Assembly (NCBI RefSeq): GCF_028128765.1
Contig: NZ_LBJG01000002.1
Span: forward strand, 62,623-126,622
Reading direction: 5' to 3'
From: Bradyrhizobium sp. CCBAU 51627
GTDB lineage: Bacteria; Pseudomonadota; Alphaproteobacteria; Rhizobiales; Xanthobacteraceae
DNA: 64,000 nt
The notes under the pieces were generated by a model, which did not search any database, had not been told where the DNA came from, and worked only from the letters and a program-made list of their open reading frames with translations. Positions 1 through 8,969 of the stretch are shown one piece after another. Position numbers and translations under genes: made by a program. Position 1 is the first letter of the stretch, and each line of letters starts with the position of its first letter.

Positions 1-107
1 CAGGTCGATGGGCGCGGGCCATTCGGCTGCGCTCAGCGAAGCGTTTCCTCCATGATCGGACGTCTTGACGACTGTCCAAATTCTTGGCGCGCAACCTCGG
101 CCAGAAA

Positions 108-144
108 CTTGACACTTGTCAAGAAGGAATTTGACAGATGTCAA
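108..144. promoter_or_regulatory. Tandem palindromic operator upstream of the TetR gene
   Basis: Two perfect inverted repeats lie 84 bases before the TetR start: CTTGACA-CT-TGTCAAG (108-123) and TTGACA-GA-TGTCAA (131-144). Their centres are 22 bp apart, about two helical turns, which suits cooperative binding of two dimers. A degenerate copy (64-79) is centred 44 bp further left. On the minus strand an ATG at position 22 may begin a divergent gene cut by the window edge, so the sites could control both directions. Binding by the adjacent TetR protein is inferred. Confidence 0.7.
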
Positions 145-227
145 GGAACGTGGTTGGGAGGAGTGGAGCTATCAGGCGGTCGACGCGGTATAAGCCGGTG
201 AAAGAACGGGACTGAGGAAGGAACGGG

Positions 228-866
228 ATGGCGCGGCAGGTGACGGGGGCGGCCCGACGTGTGGCGGAAGCGGCCGAGGTGCTGCGCGACGAAAAGTTCA
301 ACGCGCGGCGCATCGAGCTGGCCGAGGCCGCGCTCGAAACGCTTGGAGAGCTCGGCTTCGCACGCACCAGCCTGCGCGAGATCGCGCAGAACTCGGCGTT
401 TACGCACGGCGTGTTCCACTATTACTTCAGCGACAAGCTCGACCTGATCTGCTGCTGCGTCCGCCACTACAAGGCGAAATGCGTGACGCGATATGACGAG
501 GTGGTCGCGACCGCAACCAGCCGCGACGAATTGACGGAGGGCTTTCTCGCCAAGCTTGCGGCCACACTGCAGAACGAAGCCCGCATGCACCGGCTTTGGT
601 ACGATTTGCGCGCGCAGGCGATGTTCGAGGCGGCGTTTCGCAAGGATGTACTGGAGATCGACAAGAGCCTGGAGGCAATGATCTGGCGGATCGCCTCGCG
701 CTATGCCGAGCTCGGCGGCAAGCGCCCAGTATCGTCGCCAGCCGCGCTCTATGCGCTGTTCGACGGTCTATTCCAGAGTGCGCTGCTCAGGCATCTCGCG
801 GATGACAAGACGGCGATTCCCGAACTGCTCGACGAGGTCAGGCGCCTGTTGCCGACAGTCTGTTGA
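228..866 (+). CDS. TetR/AcrR family transcriptional regulator
   Basis: A 212-residue one-component repressor. The N-terminal helix-turn-helix spans about residues 25-72, with the typical run of small residues before TSLREIAQ and the HYYFSDKLDL recognition-helix end seen in TetR proteins. The remainder is an all-helical ligand/dimer domain with a CCC run near residue 77. The ATG at 228 follows a purine-rich GAGGAAGG ribosome site. The ligand cannot be told from sequence. The tandem operator just upstream suggests autorepression and perhaps control of a divergent gene to the left of the window. No catabolic or efflux gene adjoins it on the right. Confidence 0.88.
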   Translation: MARQVTGAARRVAEAAEVLRDEKFNARRIELAEAALETLGELGFARTSLREIAQNSAFTHGVFHYYFSDKLDLICCCVRHYKAKCVTRYDEVVATATSRDELTEGFLAKLAATLQNEARMHRLWYDLRAQAMFEAAFRKDVLEIDKSLEAMIWRIASRYAELGGKRPVSSPAALYALFDGLFQSALLRHLADDKTAIPELLDEVRRLLPTVC

Positions 867-870
867 TGCG

Positions 871-914
871 CGCGAGCAGCGCGCCAGCGCTTCGCTGCGT
901 CCGGGGCACGAGAG
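871..914. repeat. Partial copy of palindromic intergenic repeat (family C)
   Basis: The stretch ending CGCTGCGTCCGGGGCACGAGAG resembles one arm of the complete palindromic element at 37948-38080 in inverted orientation. It lies directly after the TetR stop and looks like a truncated copy. Confidence 0.5.
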
Positions 915-944
915 CGGAGATGCAGGTTCGTTAGACGCCACGCA

Positions 945-2057
945 TCACTTCACAAACCCAAGCCCTTCACGCGCCGTATCAACGGCCCATTTGTCGGTCG
1001 GCGGCAGCGCGAGCACGCTGTTGAAATCCGCGCGCGCGTGCTTGGAGTCGGACATCAGCATGTAGAGGAGGCCGCGATTGACCAGGGTGTCCTGGTTCTT
1101 GGGATCGATTCGAAGCGCCTCGCCATAGTCGGCGAGCGCGCGATCGTACTCTCCCAATTCGCGATATGCAGCGGCCCGGCGTTTGTAGGGCGTCGCATTT
1201 GTCGGCTGCAGCCTGATCGCTTCGTCGCAATCGGCAACGGCGCGTTTATCGTCGCCCTTCTTGTGCCACGCGATCGCGCGAATGAGATAGGCGTCGACGA
1301 AAGCCGGAGCGATCCTTGTGACCTCGTCAAACTCGCGGATGGCAGCATCAGCGTCGCCCTTTTTCAGGAAAACGACGGCCCGGCAATAATGGCCGCCGGA
1401 TTTGTTGGGCTCCAGGCGCACCGAGCTGTTGCAATCGTCGAGAGCTGCGTCGAGCTCGCCTTTGCGAGCATAGATGTTGCTTCGCAGCTCGTAAGGCGCC
1501 CCGGCGGTCGGATTGCGCTGCATGGCCTCGCTGTAGTCAGCGGCAGCGCGATCGGCATCGCCCTTTGCTTCGTACGCTTCGCCCCTCCTCAGGAGAGCGA
1601 AATAGGCTTGCTTGGGATTGCGCTCGAGGGCCTCGGTGAACCCGGTGATCGCGAGATCGAAATCGCCCTTGTTGAAATATTCGAGGGCGCGCGAGGTATA
1701 GGACGGCCCGTAGCCGGGATCGAGGCGAATCGCCTCGTTGTAGTCGGCCATGGCGTGATCGCGATCGCCCTTGGCAGACGTGGCGCGGCCCCGGCAGTTG
1801 TAGGCGCGCCCGAAATTCGGATCGATCCGGATCGCCGCGCTGCAATCCTCAAAGGCGCGATTCCAGTCGTGCTTGAGGTACCAGGCTTCCCCGCGCAGCT
1901 CATAGGCCGTTGCGTTGGTCGGATCGGTTGCGATGACCTCGGTCTTCTCGGCGATGACGCGATCGTTTGACGCGTCGTCAGGGTGAGCCACGACGGTTGC
2001 GGCAATGGTGATGGAGCATACGAGACCGAAAATCCGGCCGAGCGAACCGCAAATCAT
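945..2057 (-). CDS. Exported tetratricopeptide-repeat protein
   Basis: A 370-residue protein. An N-terminal hydrophobic segment (about residues 5-24, ending VVAHPDD) looks like a Sec signal peptide or anchor, so it probably acts in the periplasm. The rest is about nine consecutive 34-residue TPR units, each with the A-x-A-D-x-x-x-A-I-R-L-x-P style consensus, for example around AIRIDPNFGRAY and AIRLDPGYGPSY. TPR arrays are protein-binding scaffolds and no catalytic domain is visible. It is followed downstream on the same strand by nothing obvious and preceded by ptsN with a 130-base gap. The specific partner is unknown. Confidence 0.85.
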   Translation of the reverse strand: MICGSLGRIFGLVCSITIAATVVAHPDDASNDRVIAEKTEVIATDPTNATAYELRGEAWYLKHDWNRAFEDCSAAIRIDPNFGRAYNCRGRATSAKGDRDHAMADYNEAIRLDPGYGPSYTSRALEYFNKGDFDLAITGFTEALERNPKQAYFALLRRGEAYEAKGDADRAAADYSEAMQRNPTAGAPYELRSNIYARKGELDAALDDCNSSVRLEPNKSGGHYCRAVVFLKKGDADAAIREFDEVTRIAPAFVDAYLIRAIAWHKKGDDKRAVADCDEAIRLQPTNATPYKRRAAAYRELGEYDRALADYGEALRIDPKNQDTLVNRGLLYMLMSDSKHARADFNSVLALPPTDKWAVDTAREGLGFVK

Positions 2058-2188
2058 TTTTCAAAATCCGCGCCAAATCCCTGAGGTCGCGTCGTGCGCA
2101 GCCGGGCGCGTGCGGATCTGATCGACAGCGCCCGGCTGCAAATAAGTCGCAGACGGCGCGGCGCCGGTTCGAACGGGAAGGAGACGGC

Positions 2189-2650
2189 TTACGCCGCGGT
2201 CGCCGGCGGCAGGGCCAGCACCGAATAGATCGCCTGGGCATCGCGCGAGGCGCGCAGCTTCTTGGCGATGTCCTGGTCGCGGAGCAGGCGGGCGATGCGG
2301 GCGAGCGCCTTGAGGTGATCGGCGCCGGCGCCTTCGGGCGCGAGCAGCAGGAAGACGAGATCGACCGGCTGGCCGTCCATCGCCTCGAAATCGATCGGAC
2401 GATCGAGCCGCGCGAACAGGCCGAAGATCTTTTCCAGCTTGGGCAGCTTGCCGTGGGGAATGGCAACGCCATAGCCGACCGCGGTGGTGCCGAGTTTCTC
2501 GCGCTGGAGCAGCACCTCGAACACGGAGCGCTCGTTCTGCCCGGTCAACTCGGCGGCCTTGGCCGCGAGTTCCTGGAGCGCCTGCTTCTTGCTATTGACC
2601 TTCAATGCCGGGAGAATCGCCTCGGGTGCGACCAGATCGGTAATCGGCAT
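2189..2650 (-). CDS. ptsN: PTS IIA-like nitrogen-regulatory protein PtsN (EIIA-Ntr)
   Basis: 153 residues, the usual length for EIIA-Ntr. It is the terminal phosphoacceptor of the nitrogen PTS (PtsP-NPr-EIIA-Ntr) and a cytosolic regulator of potassium transport, carbon/nitrogen balance and, in rhizobia, several metabolic functions. The phosphorylated histidine is His66 in YGVAIPHGKLP, the family signature. It sits downstream of rpoN and hpf on the same strand, the classical rpoN-hpf-ptsN arrangement, so co-transcription is likely although the gap to hpf is about 200 bases. Confidence 0.95.
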   Translation of the reverse strand: MPITDLVAPEAILPALKVNSKKQALQELAAKAAELTGQNERSVFEVLLQREKLGTTAVGYGVAIPHGKLPKLEKIFGLFARLDRPIDFEAMDGQPVDLVFLLLAPEGAGADHLKALARIARLLRDQDIAKKLRASRDAQAIYSVLALPPATAA

Positions 2651-2847
2651 GGAAGTCTTCCGAGGTGAATGAAGCCGTCAGGTTCCGAATTGGCCAACTT
2701 GATAGACCAAGCTGAGCCGGCGTCAATAACATGAAGCAGGAGGCGCACTTAGCCCCGTTCCTGATGTGGGGCGCTTCTACTCCAACGCAATCCCGGTGCC
2801 AACTGCCGCGTGCGGCTTTGCCCGGTCATTGTTAAGGGCTGTGGTTG

Positions 2848-3480
2848 CTACGGGGGCCCGGTTTCGGTCCTAACCGCCGCTTTGCCGTCCGGTTTGGCAC
2901 CCGGCGGGTCAATCCAGCCGACATTGCCGTCGGCCCGTCGGTAGATGATGTTCACCCGGCCCGAGGAGCCATGCTGGAATACCAGGCAGGGTGCCCCGCT
3001 GAGGTCGAGTTCCATGACGGCTTCGCTGACCGACATCTGCTTCAGCGATGTCGTGGCCTCGGCGATGATCACCGGGCTGTAGCCGGTGACCTCGTCCTCG
3101 TCGTCCCCCTCGCCGGGGGCTTCCAGCACGTAACTGGTGGCGTCGAGCGCAGCCATGGCTGCGGAGGCGACGTGGGCCTTGCGGGCCGAGCGGTCCTTGA
3201 GCCGGCTCTTGTAGCGCTTCAGCCGCTTCTCGATCATGATCAGCGCCTGGTCGGCGCTGGCATAGGCGTCCGGCGCATTCGAATCGGCCTCGAGCGTGAT
3301 TCCCGAATCCAGATGCAGCGCGCAGTCGGTGCGGAAGCCGAAGCCGTCCTTGGACAGCGTGATGTGGCCGGAATAATTGCCGTCGAAATATTTGCGCAGG
3401 ACCTCTTCAGTCCGGTCGGTCACGCGGCCACGCAGGGCCTCGCCGACGCTGACGCTCTTGCCCGAAATCCGAAGAGTCAT
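2848..3480 (-). CDS. hpf: Ribosome hibernation promoting factor, long form
   Basis: 210 residues, matching the long HPF class, which dimerises 70S ribosomes into inactive 100S particles in stationary phase. The N-terminal half (about 1-105) is the S30AE/YfiA fold beginning MTLRISGKSVSVGEALRGRV. A charged linker leads to a C-terminal dimerisation domain (about 140-195) with LVFQHGSSGRVNIIYRRADGN-type sequence. It lies 83 bases after rpoN, the conserved sigma-54 modulation-protein position. The older name sigma-54 modulation protein comes from this neighbourhood. Confidence 0.95.
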   Translation of the reverse strand: MTLRISGKSVSVGEALRGRVTDRTEEVLRKYFDGNYSGHITLSKDGFGFRTDCALHLDSGITLEADSNAPDAYASADQALIMIEKRLKRYKSRLKDRSARKAHVASAAMAALDATSYVLEAPGEGDDEDEVTGYSPVIIAEATTSLKQMSVSEAVMELDLSGAPCLVFQHGSSGRVNIIYRRADGNVGWIDPPGAKPDGKAAVRTETGPP

Positions 3481-3563
3481 GTGATGCCTCGCTTGGTTTG
3501 ATTGCCCAGCTTGGATCGGTCGCGATGGGACGGTGAGAGTAGCGCGATTTCGCGCCAGCGCAA

Positions 3564-5189
3564 TCAGGCCGGCTCGGGATTGCGGGAGCGATCGGACAAT
3601 GCGGTGGAGAGGACGTTACCAAGAGCGCTCTGCTTGTCGCGACGGCGTTGCACCGAGGACGGAATGCGCATGGCTTCGCGGTACTTCGCGACCGTGCGGC
3701 GGGCAATATCAATGCCCGAAGCGCGTAACCGTTCCACGATGGTGTCGTCGGACAGGATCGCCGACGGCTCTTCCGAATCGATCAGCTGCTTGATGTGGTG
3801 ACGAACCGCTTCGGCCGAATGGGCCTCGCCGCCGTCGGCCGAGGCGATCGAGGCCGTGAAGAAATATTTCAGCTCGAACGTACCGCGATTGGTCGCCATG
3901 TATTTGTTGGCGGTGACGCGCGACACCGTGGATTCGTGCATCTGGATGGCATCGGCGACCGCCTTCAGATTCAGCGGCCGCAGATGGGCGACGCCGTGGG
4001 TGAAGAAGCCGTCCTGCTGGCGCACGATCTCGGTTGCAACTTTCAGGATGGTGCGGGCGCGCTGGTCGAGCGCGCGCACCAGCCATGTCGCGTTCTGCAG
4101 CGCGTCGGTGAAGTAGGATTTGTCGCCGTCCTTGCCGATCTTCTTCGACAGCTCGGAATAATAGGTCTGGTTCACCAGCACGCGCGGCAAGGTGTCGCTG
4201 TTGAGCTCGACATGCCAGCCGCCGTCCGGCCCCGGCCGGACATAGACGTCGGGCACCATGGTCTGCAGCCGCGCCGAGCCGAACTTCATGCCGGGCTTGG
4301 GATTGAGACGCCTGATCTCGCCGATCATGTCGGCGATGTCCTCGTCGTCGACGCCGCAGAGCTTGCGCAGGCTCGCAATGTCGCGCCTGGCGAGAAGATC
4401 GAGGTGCTCGACCAGCGCCTGCATTGCGGGATCGTAGCGGTCGAGCTCGCGGAGCTGGATCGCCAGGCATTCGCTCAAATTGCGCGCGCACACGCCGGGC
4501 GGATCGAATTTTTGCAGCACGGCAAGAACGTCCTCGACATCCTTTTGCGAGGCGCCAAGACGTTCGGCGGCCTGACCGAGATCACCAGGCAAATAGCCGG
4601 CCTCGTCGACGAGGTCGATCAGATACTGCCCGATCATACGCTGCGCCGCGCCGGTGAAGGCGACCGACAGCTGCTCGGCAAGGTGGTCGGACAATGTTGT
4701 CTCGGCCGCGACAAAGGCTTCGAGATTGTAGTCCTCGTCGCTGGAGGCACCGCCGCCCCATTCGGTGTAGGTGGTGGGCGCAGCGTCCTGGGCGTTGCGC
4801 GCGGCCGCCTCCGCCGGCTCCTCGGAGAAGACGTTGTCCAGGCCCGTGTCCAGCGTCTGCTCGATCTCGGCGCGGGTGCCGAGATCCTTGCTCATCCATT
4901 CTTCCTGGCCGGGCTCGAAGGCCTCGCCGCTGCCGCCAAAGCCGTCAGTGTCGCCCGAACTGCCCGAATCGTCGCCATCCTGGTCGTTGAACTGGCCGGC
5001 CTCGGCCGGAGCCTCGCCGGGGGCCTCGTCACTCGCCCGCTCCAGCAGAGGGTTACGCTCGAGTTCCTCCTCCACGAAGGTCGTGAGATCGAGATTGGAC
5101 AATTGCAGCAGCTTGATCGCCTGCATCAGCTGCGGCGTCATGACCAGCGACTGCGATTGCCGGAACTCTAATCTCTGCGAAAGCGCCAT
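3564..5189 (-). CDS. rpoN: RNA polymerase sigma-54 factor RpoN
   Basis: 541 residues. It directs RNA polymerase to -24/-12 promoters of nitrogen-fixation, nitrogen-assimilation, dicarboxylate-transport and flagellar genes, activated by AAA+ enhancer-binding proteins. Region I is glutamine/leucine-rich (SQRLEFRQSQSLVMTPQLMQAIKLLQLSN, residues 4-32), followed by an acidic region II, a core-binding domain, a helix-turn-helix and the near-C-terminal RpoN box ARRTVAKYREAM. It follows lptB with the same orientation (90-base gap) and precedes hpf, the arrangement found across proteobacteria. Bradyrhizobium can carry two rpoN copies; which this is cannot be said from the window. Confidence 0.97.
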   Translation of the reverse strand: MALSQRLEFRQSQSLVMTPQLMQAIKLLQLSNLDLTTFVEEELERNPLLERASDEAPGEAPAEAGQFNDQDGDDSGSSGDTDGFGGSGEAFEPGQEEWMSKDLGTRAEIEQTLDTGLDNVFSEEPAEAAARNAQDAAPTTYTEWGGGASSDEDYNLEAFVAAETTLSDHLAEQLSVAFTGAAQRMIGQYLIDLVDEAGYLPGDLGQAAERLGASQKDVEDVLAVLQKFDPPGVCARNLSECLAIQLRELDRYDPAMQALVEHLDLLARRDIASLRKLCGVDDEDIADMIGEIRRLNPKPGMKFGSARLQTMVPDVYVRPGPDGGWHVELNSDTLPRVLVNQTYYSELSKKIGKDGDKSYFTDALQNATWLVRALDQRARTILKVATEIVRQQDGFFTHGVAHLRPLNLKAVADAIQMHESTVSRVTANKYMATNRGTFELKYFFTASIASADGGEAHSAEAVRHHIKQLIDSEEPSAILSDDTIVERLRASGIDIARRTVAKYREAMRIPSSVQRRRDKQSALGNVLSTALSDRSRNPEPA

Positions 5190-5279
5190 CTAACAAGAAC
5201 CGTTACCGAAAATTGGTCCAATTCTTGCTTATCTTAGTCTGAGCCCGATGTACACGCCTTGACGAAACGCAAAAACGGG

Positions 5280-6281
<1,002 letters not shown>

Positions 6282-6498
6282 CCCCGCCTTCTAGCCTTCT
6301 ACTGACCCTGCGCGGTGCTCGCGCGGTCGCGCCGGCCTCTCGATTCGCCGACGCAGCATGAATGAAGGGATGTCTCATGCGCAGTGAAACACGCCCGAAA
6401 AGCGGCAGACCCCGCTTCGAAAGCCCTGCGCGCTAGATACAGTCTCGCCGCGCAAGCTTCAACCTCGGATCGGCCGCATCAGGGCCAACTTATTGAAT

Positions 6499-7233
6499 TC
6501 ACTTTTGTTTACTTCCACCGGGCAATTGCAGGGGCGAACCTGGGCCCGGTGTCACGGGCGTTCCGCATTTGCCGTTCGAGCCGCCCTGGGTCTGGATGAA
6601 CAGGCCCTGCACCTTGCCGCTGTCGGACTCCACCCGGGAGACGCCGGTGGTCATGTCGACCATGAGGCGGTCGCCGCGCAGCACGTTCTGGCATTGGGTC
6701 AGCACCACCTGGCTCCCAGCGCCACCGACCATGGTGATGAGGTTGGTCTTGGTGTCGAACACGGCGGTCTCGCCGGTCACGACCTGATCCTTCTGGGTCA
6801 CCACGACGTTGCCGCGCGCTTCCAGCCGCTTGATCGAGGAGGCGCCGCCCGGCCCAGGCGTCGCAGCTTGCATCGGCGCTGCCTTCGCGCCCTTGGCAGG
6901 AGCCGCCTGAGGCGCGGCCTGCTTGTCGCTGCTCGATTCATAGAACACCACCAGCGTCTTCGAGGTCATGGTGGTGTCGCCCTGCACGACCTTCACATTG
7001 CCGGAGAAGGTCGCCTCCTTCTTCTTGTCGCGCATCTCGAGCGAGGCGGCTTCGATCTGGATCGGCTGATCGCGGTTCTGCGAAAAGCCCTGCATCGCGT
7101 TAGGCACGCCTTGCATGCTGCCTTGCGCGCGCGCCGCATCCATTGCGCCCAGCGCGAGGCCCGCGGCAAGCCCAGCCGTACAGAGGAACGCGCACCATTC
7201 ATTGCGCAGGAAAATATTGGCCATGAAAATCAC
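6499..7233 (-). CDS. lptA: LPS transport periplasmic protein LptA (OstA-like)
   Basis: About 244 residues. It is the periplasmic bridge protein carrying lipopolysaccharide from LptC to LptD. A signal peptide (FLCTAGLAAGLALGAMDAARAQG) is followed by the OstA/LptA beta-jellyroll with characteristic IEAASLEMRDKKKEATFSGNV and VVQGDTTMTSKTLVVFY strands, and a proline/alanine-rich insert near residues 118-140. The frame opens with GTG at 7233, which overlaps the TGA stop of lptC (GTGA); an ATG three codons later (7224) is an equally good start. Overlap with lptC indicates translational coupling. Confidence 0.92.
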   Translation of the reverse strand: MIFMANIFLRNEWCAFLCTAGLAAGLALGAMDAARAQGSMQGVPNAMQGFSQNRDQPIQIEAASLEMRDKKKEATFSGNVKVVQGDTTMTSKTLVVFYESSSDKQAAPQAAPAKGAKAAPMQAATPGPGGASSIKRLEARGNVVVTQKDQVVTGETAVFDTKTNLITMVGGAGSQVVLTQCQNVLRGDRLMVDMTTGVSRVESDSGKVQGLFIQTQGGSNGKCGTPVTPGPGSPLQLPGGSKQK

Positions 7234-7952
7234 TTTGGGTTCGCAGATTTGTTCCGGGACTTCGCCGGCGGCGGCGCGGGCTGCTCGACGGGAGCAGGCG
7301 TCGCGTCATCCATGCTGATCTTGTCCAGATGCATCACGACATTGCCTTCGAAACGAATGACGTCACCGCCTTCCGTGATGCGCAGCCGATCGGCCGTCAG
7401 CGTGCCGTTGGTCAGCTTGACGTCGACACGCTCGTCCGAGGAGACCGTGCCCTTGTTCATGTCGACGAAAGCCGAATTGAGCCGCGCCTCGTAGCCGGTC
7501 GAGGTGCGCAGGAAGATGTCCTTGTGCAGGTCGAGCTGCTGCTGCTTGTTGTCGAAGCGGCCGGTGCGGGCATCGAGCAGCAGGGTCGACCTGTCTTCCA
7601 TCAGCACCTTTGCACGCAGATCATTGAGATCGACATGATCAGGGTCGGTGATGTCCTGCGTCGCGGTCTTGGCCCATAGCTCGTAGGGACGCTGGTCCGG
7701 GGTGAAGCCGGAGAGGTGCGGCGATTCCATCGTGATCTTGGTGCCTGTCACCACGAGATTTCCGGAGTCGAGCTTGATCGGGATCTTGAAGGGATTGAGG
7801 AAGGTCGAGACGGCGACGATCGCGGCAATGGACGCGGCCACCGTCGCCGGCACCGCGATGCGCAGAATCCGCACCAGGCGGCTGTGGCGCGCCGCGCTGG
7901 CGAACTTCGCCGCTAGCGCGGCGTCATAGGTGGGGTTCTGGGCCGAATTCAC
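7230..7952 (-). CDS. lptC: LPS export inner-membrane protein LptC
   Basis: 240 residues. It is a single-pass membrane protein that accepts lipopolysaccharide from LptB2FG and hands it to LptA. One transmembrane segment (about residues 25-50, ILRIAVPATVAASIAAIVAV) is followed by a periplasmic LptC/YrbK beta domain (LVVTGTKITMESPHLSGFTPD). I chose the GTG at 7952 because a GGAG site stands five bases before it and the protein then starts near the conserved NSAQNPTYDAALAAKF; an in-frame ATG at 8000 would add 16 residues. The C-terminus is proline/alanine-rich. It overlaps lptA by four bases. Confidence 0.9.
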   Translation of the reverse strand: MNSAQNPTYDAALAAKFASAARHSRLVRILRIAVPATVAASIAAIVAVSTFLNPFKIPIKLDSGNLVVTGTKITMESPHLSGFTPDQRPYELWAKTATQDITDPDHVDLNDLRAKVLMEDRSTLLLDARTGRFDNKQQQLDLHKDIFLRTSTGYEARLNSAFVDMNKGTVSSDERVDVKLTNGTLTADRLRITEGGDVIRFEGNVVMHLDKISMDDATPAPVEQPAPPPAKSRNKSANPK

Positions 7953-8090
7953 CGCTGCTCCAGGGTGCCGCTCGCCTTGTCCGGTTGAAGGCCGCGCCAT
8001 TGTACCCGGCAACGTCCGAAGATGCAGCCCGCGAGAGGCCGCAGGAAAGTGTCCGAAACGGGGCGCCGGCCTCCGCCCGCGTGCTTCAAT

Positions 8091-8190
8091 CGTTCCGGCG
8101 CGATGCAAGGCATCGAACTACGGTGCGCAGTTGCATACCTGAGAATCTCGAGATTCCCAGTTCGGTTCTTCGAGCCGCCCCGGAATGACG
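8091..8190. repeat. Palindromic intergenic repeat, family A (copy 1)
   Basis: Contains the core AATCTCGAGATTCC and ends in GCCGCCCCGGAATGACG, shared with a second copy at 55893-55970. The element can fold on itself around the CTCGAG centre. It fills most of the gap between lptC and the RNase D gene. This dispersed-repeat type is common in Bradyrhizobium intergenic DNA. Confidence 0.75.
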
Positions 8191-8201
8191 GCGAAACCGG
8201 C

Positions 8202-8816
8202 CTAGGAATGCGCGAAAATGTCCTCTTCCGCCCAGCCCTGGAGGTCGAGCAGGGCCCGGGTCGGCAGGAAGTCGAAACAGGACCTGGCCAGCTGGGTACG
8301 GCCCTCCCGGACCAGCATGGCATCCAGCCGCTCGCGCAGGGCATGCAGATGCAGCACGTCGGAGGCGGCATAGGCGAGCTGCGGTTCGGTCAGGCTGTCG
8401 GAACCCCAGTCGCTGGACTGCTGCTGCTTGGAGAGATCGACATTGAGCACCTCTCGCACGAGGTCCTTGAGGCCGTGGCGGTCGGTATAGGTGCGGGTCA
8501 GGCGGGAGGCGATCTTGGTGCAGTAGATCGGGCCGGTCATCACGCCGAAGGTCTGGTACAGCACTGCGACGTCGAACCGGGCGAAATGGAAGATCTTCGT
8601 GTTGGCGGGATTGGCGAGCAGGGCCTTCAGGTTCGGCGCGTCAGTGTGCCCCTTGGGGATCTGCACCACGTCGGCGCTGCCGTCGCCTGGCGAGAGCTGG
8701 ACCACGCAGAGCCGGTCGCGATGCGGGTTGAGCCCCATGGTCTCGGTGTCGATCGCCACCGCGCCGGTGTAGCGGGAGAGATCGGGCAGGTCGCCGCGAT
8801 GCAGGCGTACGGTCAT
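8202..8816 (-). CDS. Ribonuclease D-type 3'-5' exonuclease, minimal form
   Basis: 204 residues, consisting only of the DEDD exonuclease domain; classical RNase D is about 375 residues with two HRDC RNA-binding domains, both absent here. The DEDD acids are visible: D23 and E25 in AIDTETMGLN, an Asp in HFARFDVAVL, and the Y-x-x-x-D of YAASDVLHLHAL. Family role is trimming 3' ends of tRNA precursors and other stable RNAs. It lies upstream of lptC in the same direction but is separated by a repeat, so co-transcription is uncertain. Confidence 0.88.
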   Translation of the reverse strand: MTVRLHRGDLPDLSRYTGAVAIDTETMGLNPHRDRLCVVQLSPGDGSADVVQIPKGHTDAPNLKALLANPANTKIFHFARFDVAVLYQTFGVMTGPIYCTKIASRLTRTYTDRHGLKDLVREVLNVDLSKQQQSSDWGSDSLTEPQLAYAASDVLHLHALRERLDAMLVREGRTQLARSCFDFLPTRALLDLQGWAEEDIFAHS

Positions 8817-8969
8817 GGCGTTTCAAACCTTCAATCTAATCTGCGCTGGACCAAATTACCGCCTCAAGCAGCAACTGGCGAGAGCCGGCCGGGTCGAAGA
8901 CCCGCCAGCAACCTTGCGCGCCGCGATGTAGCTGCTGGTCACGGCCGGCGCAAGCATCGGCACCGTATT

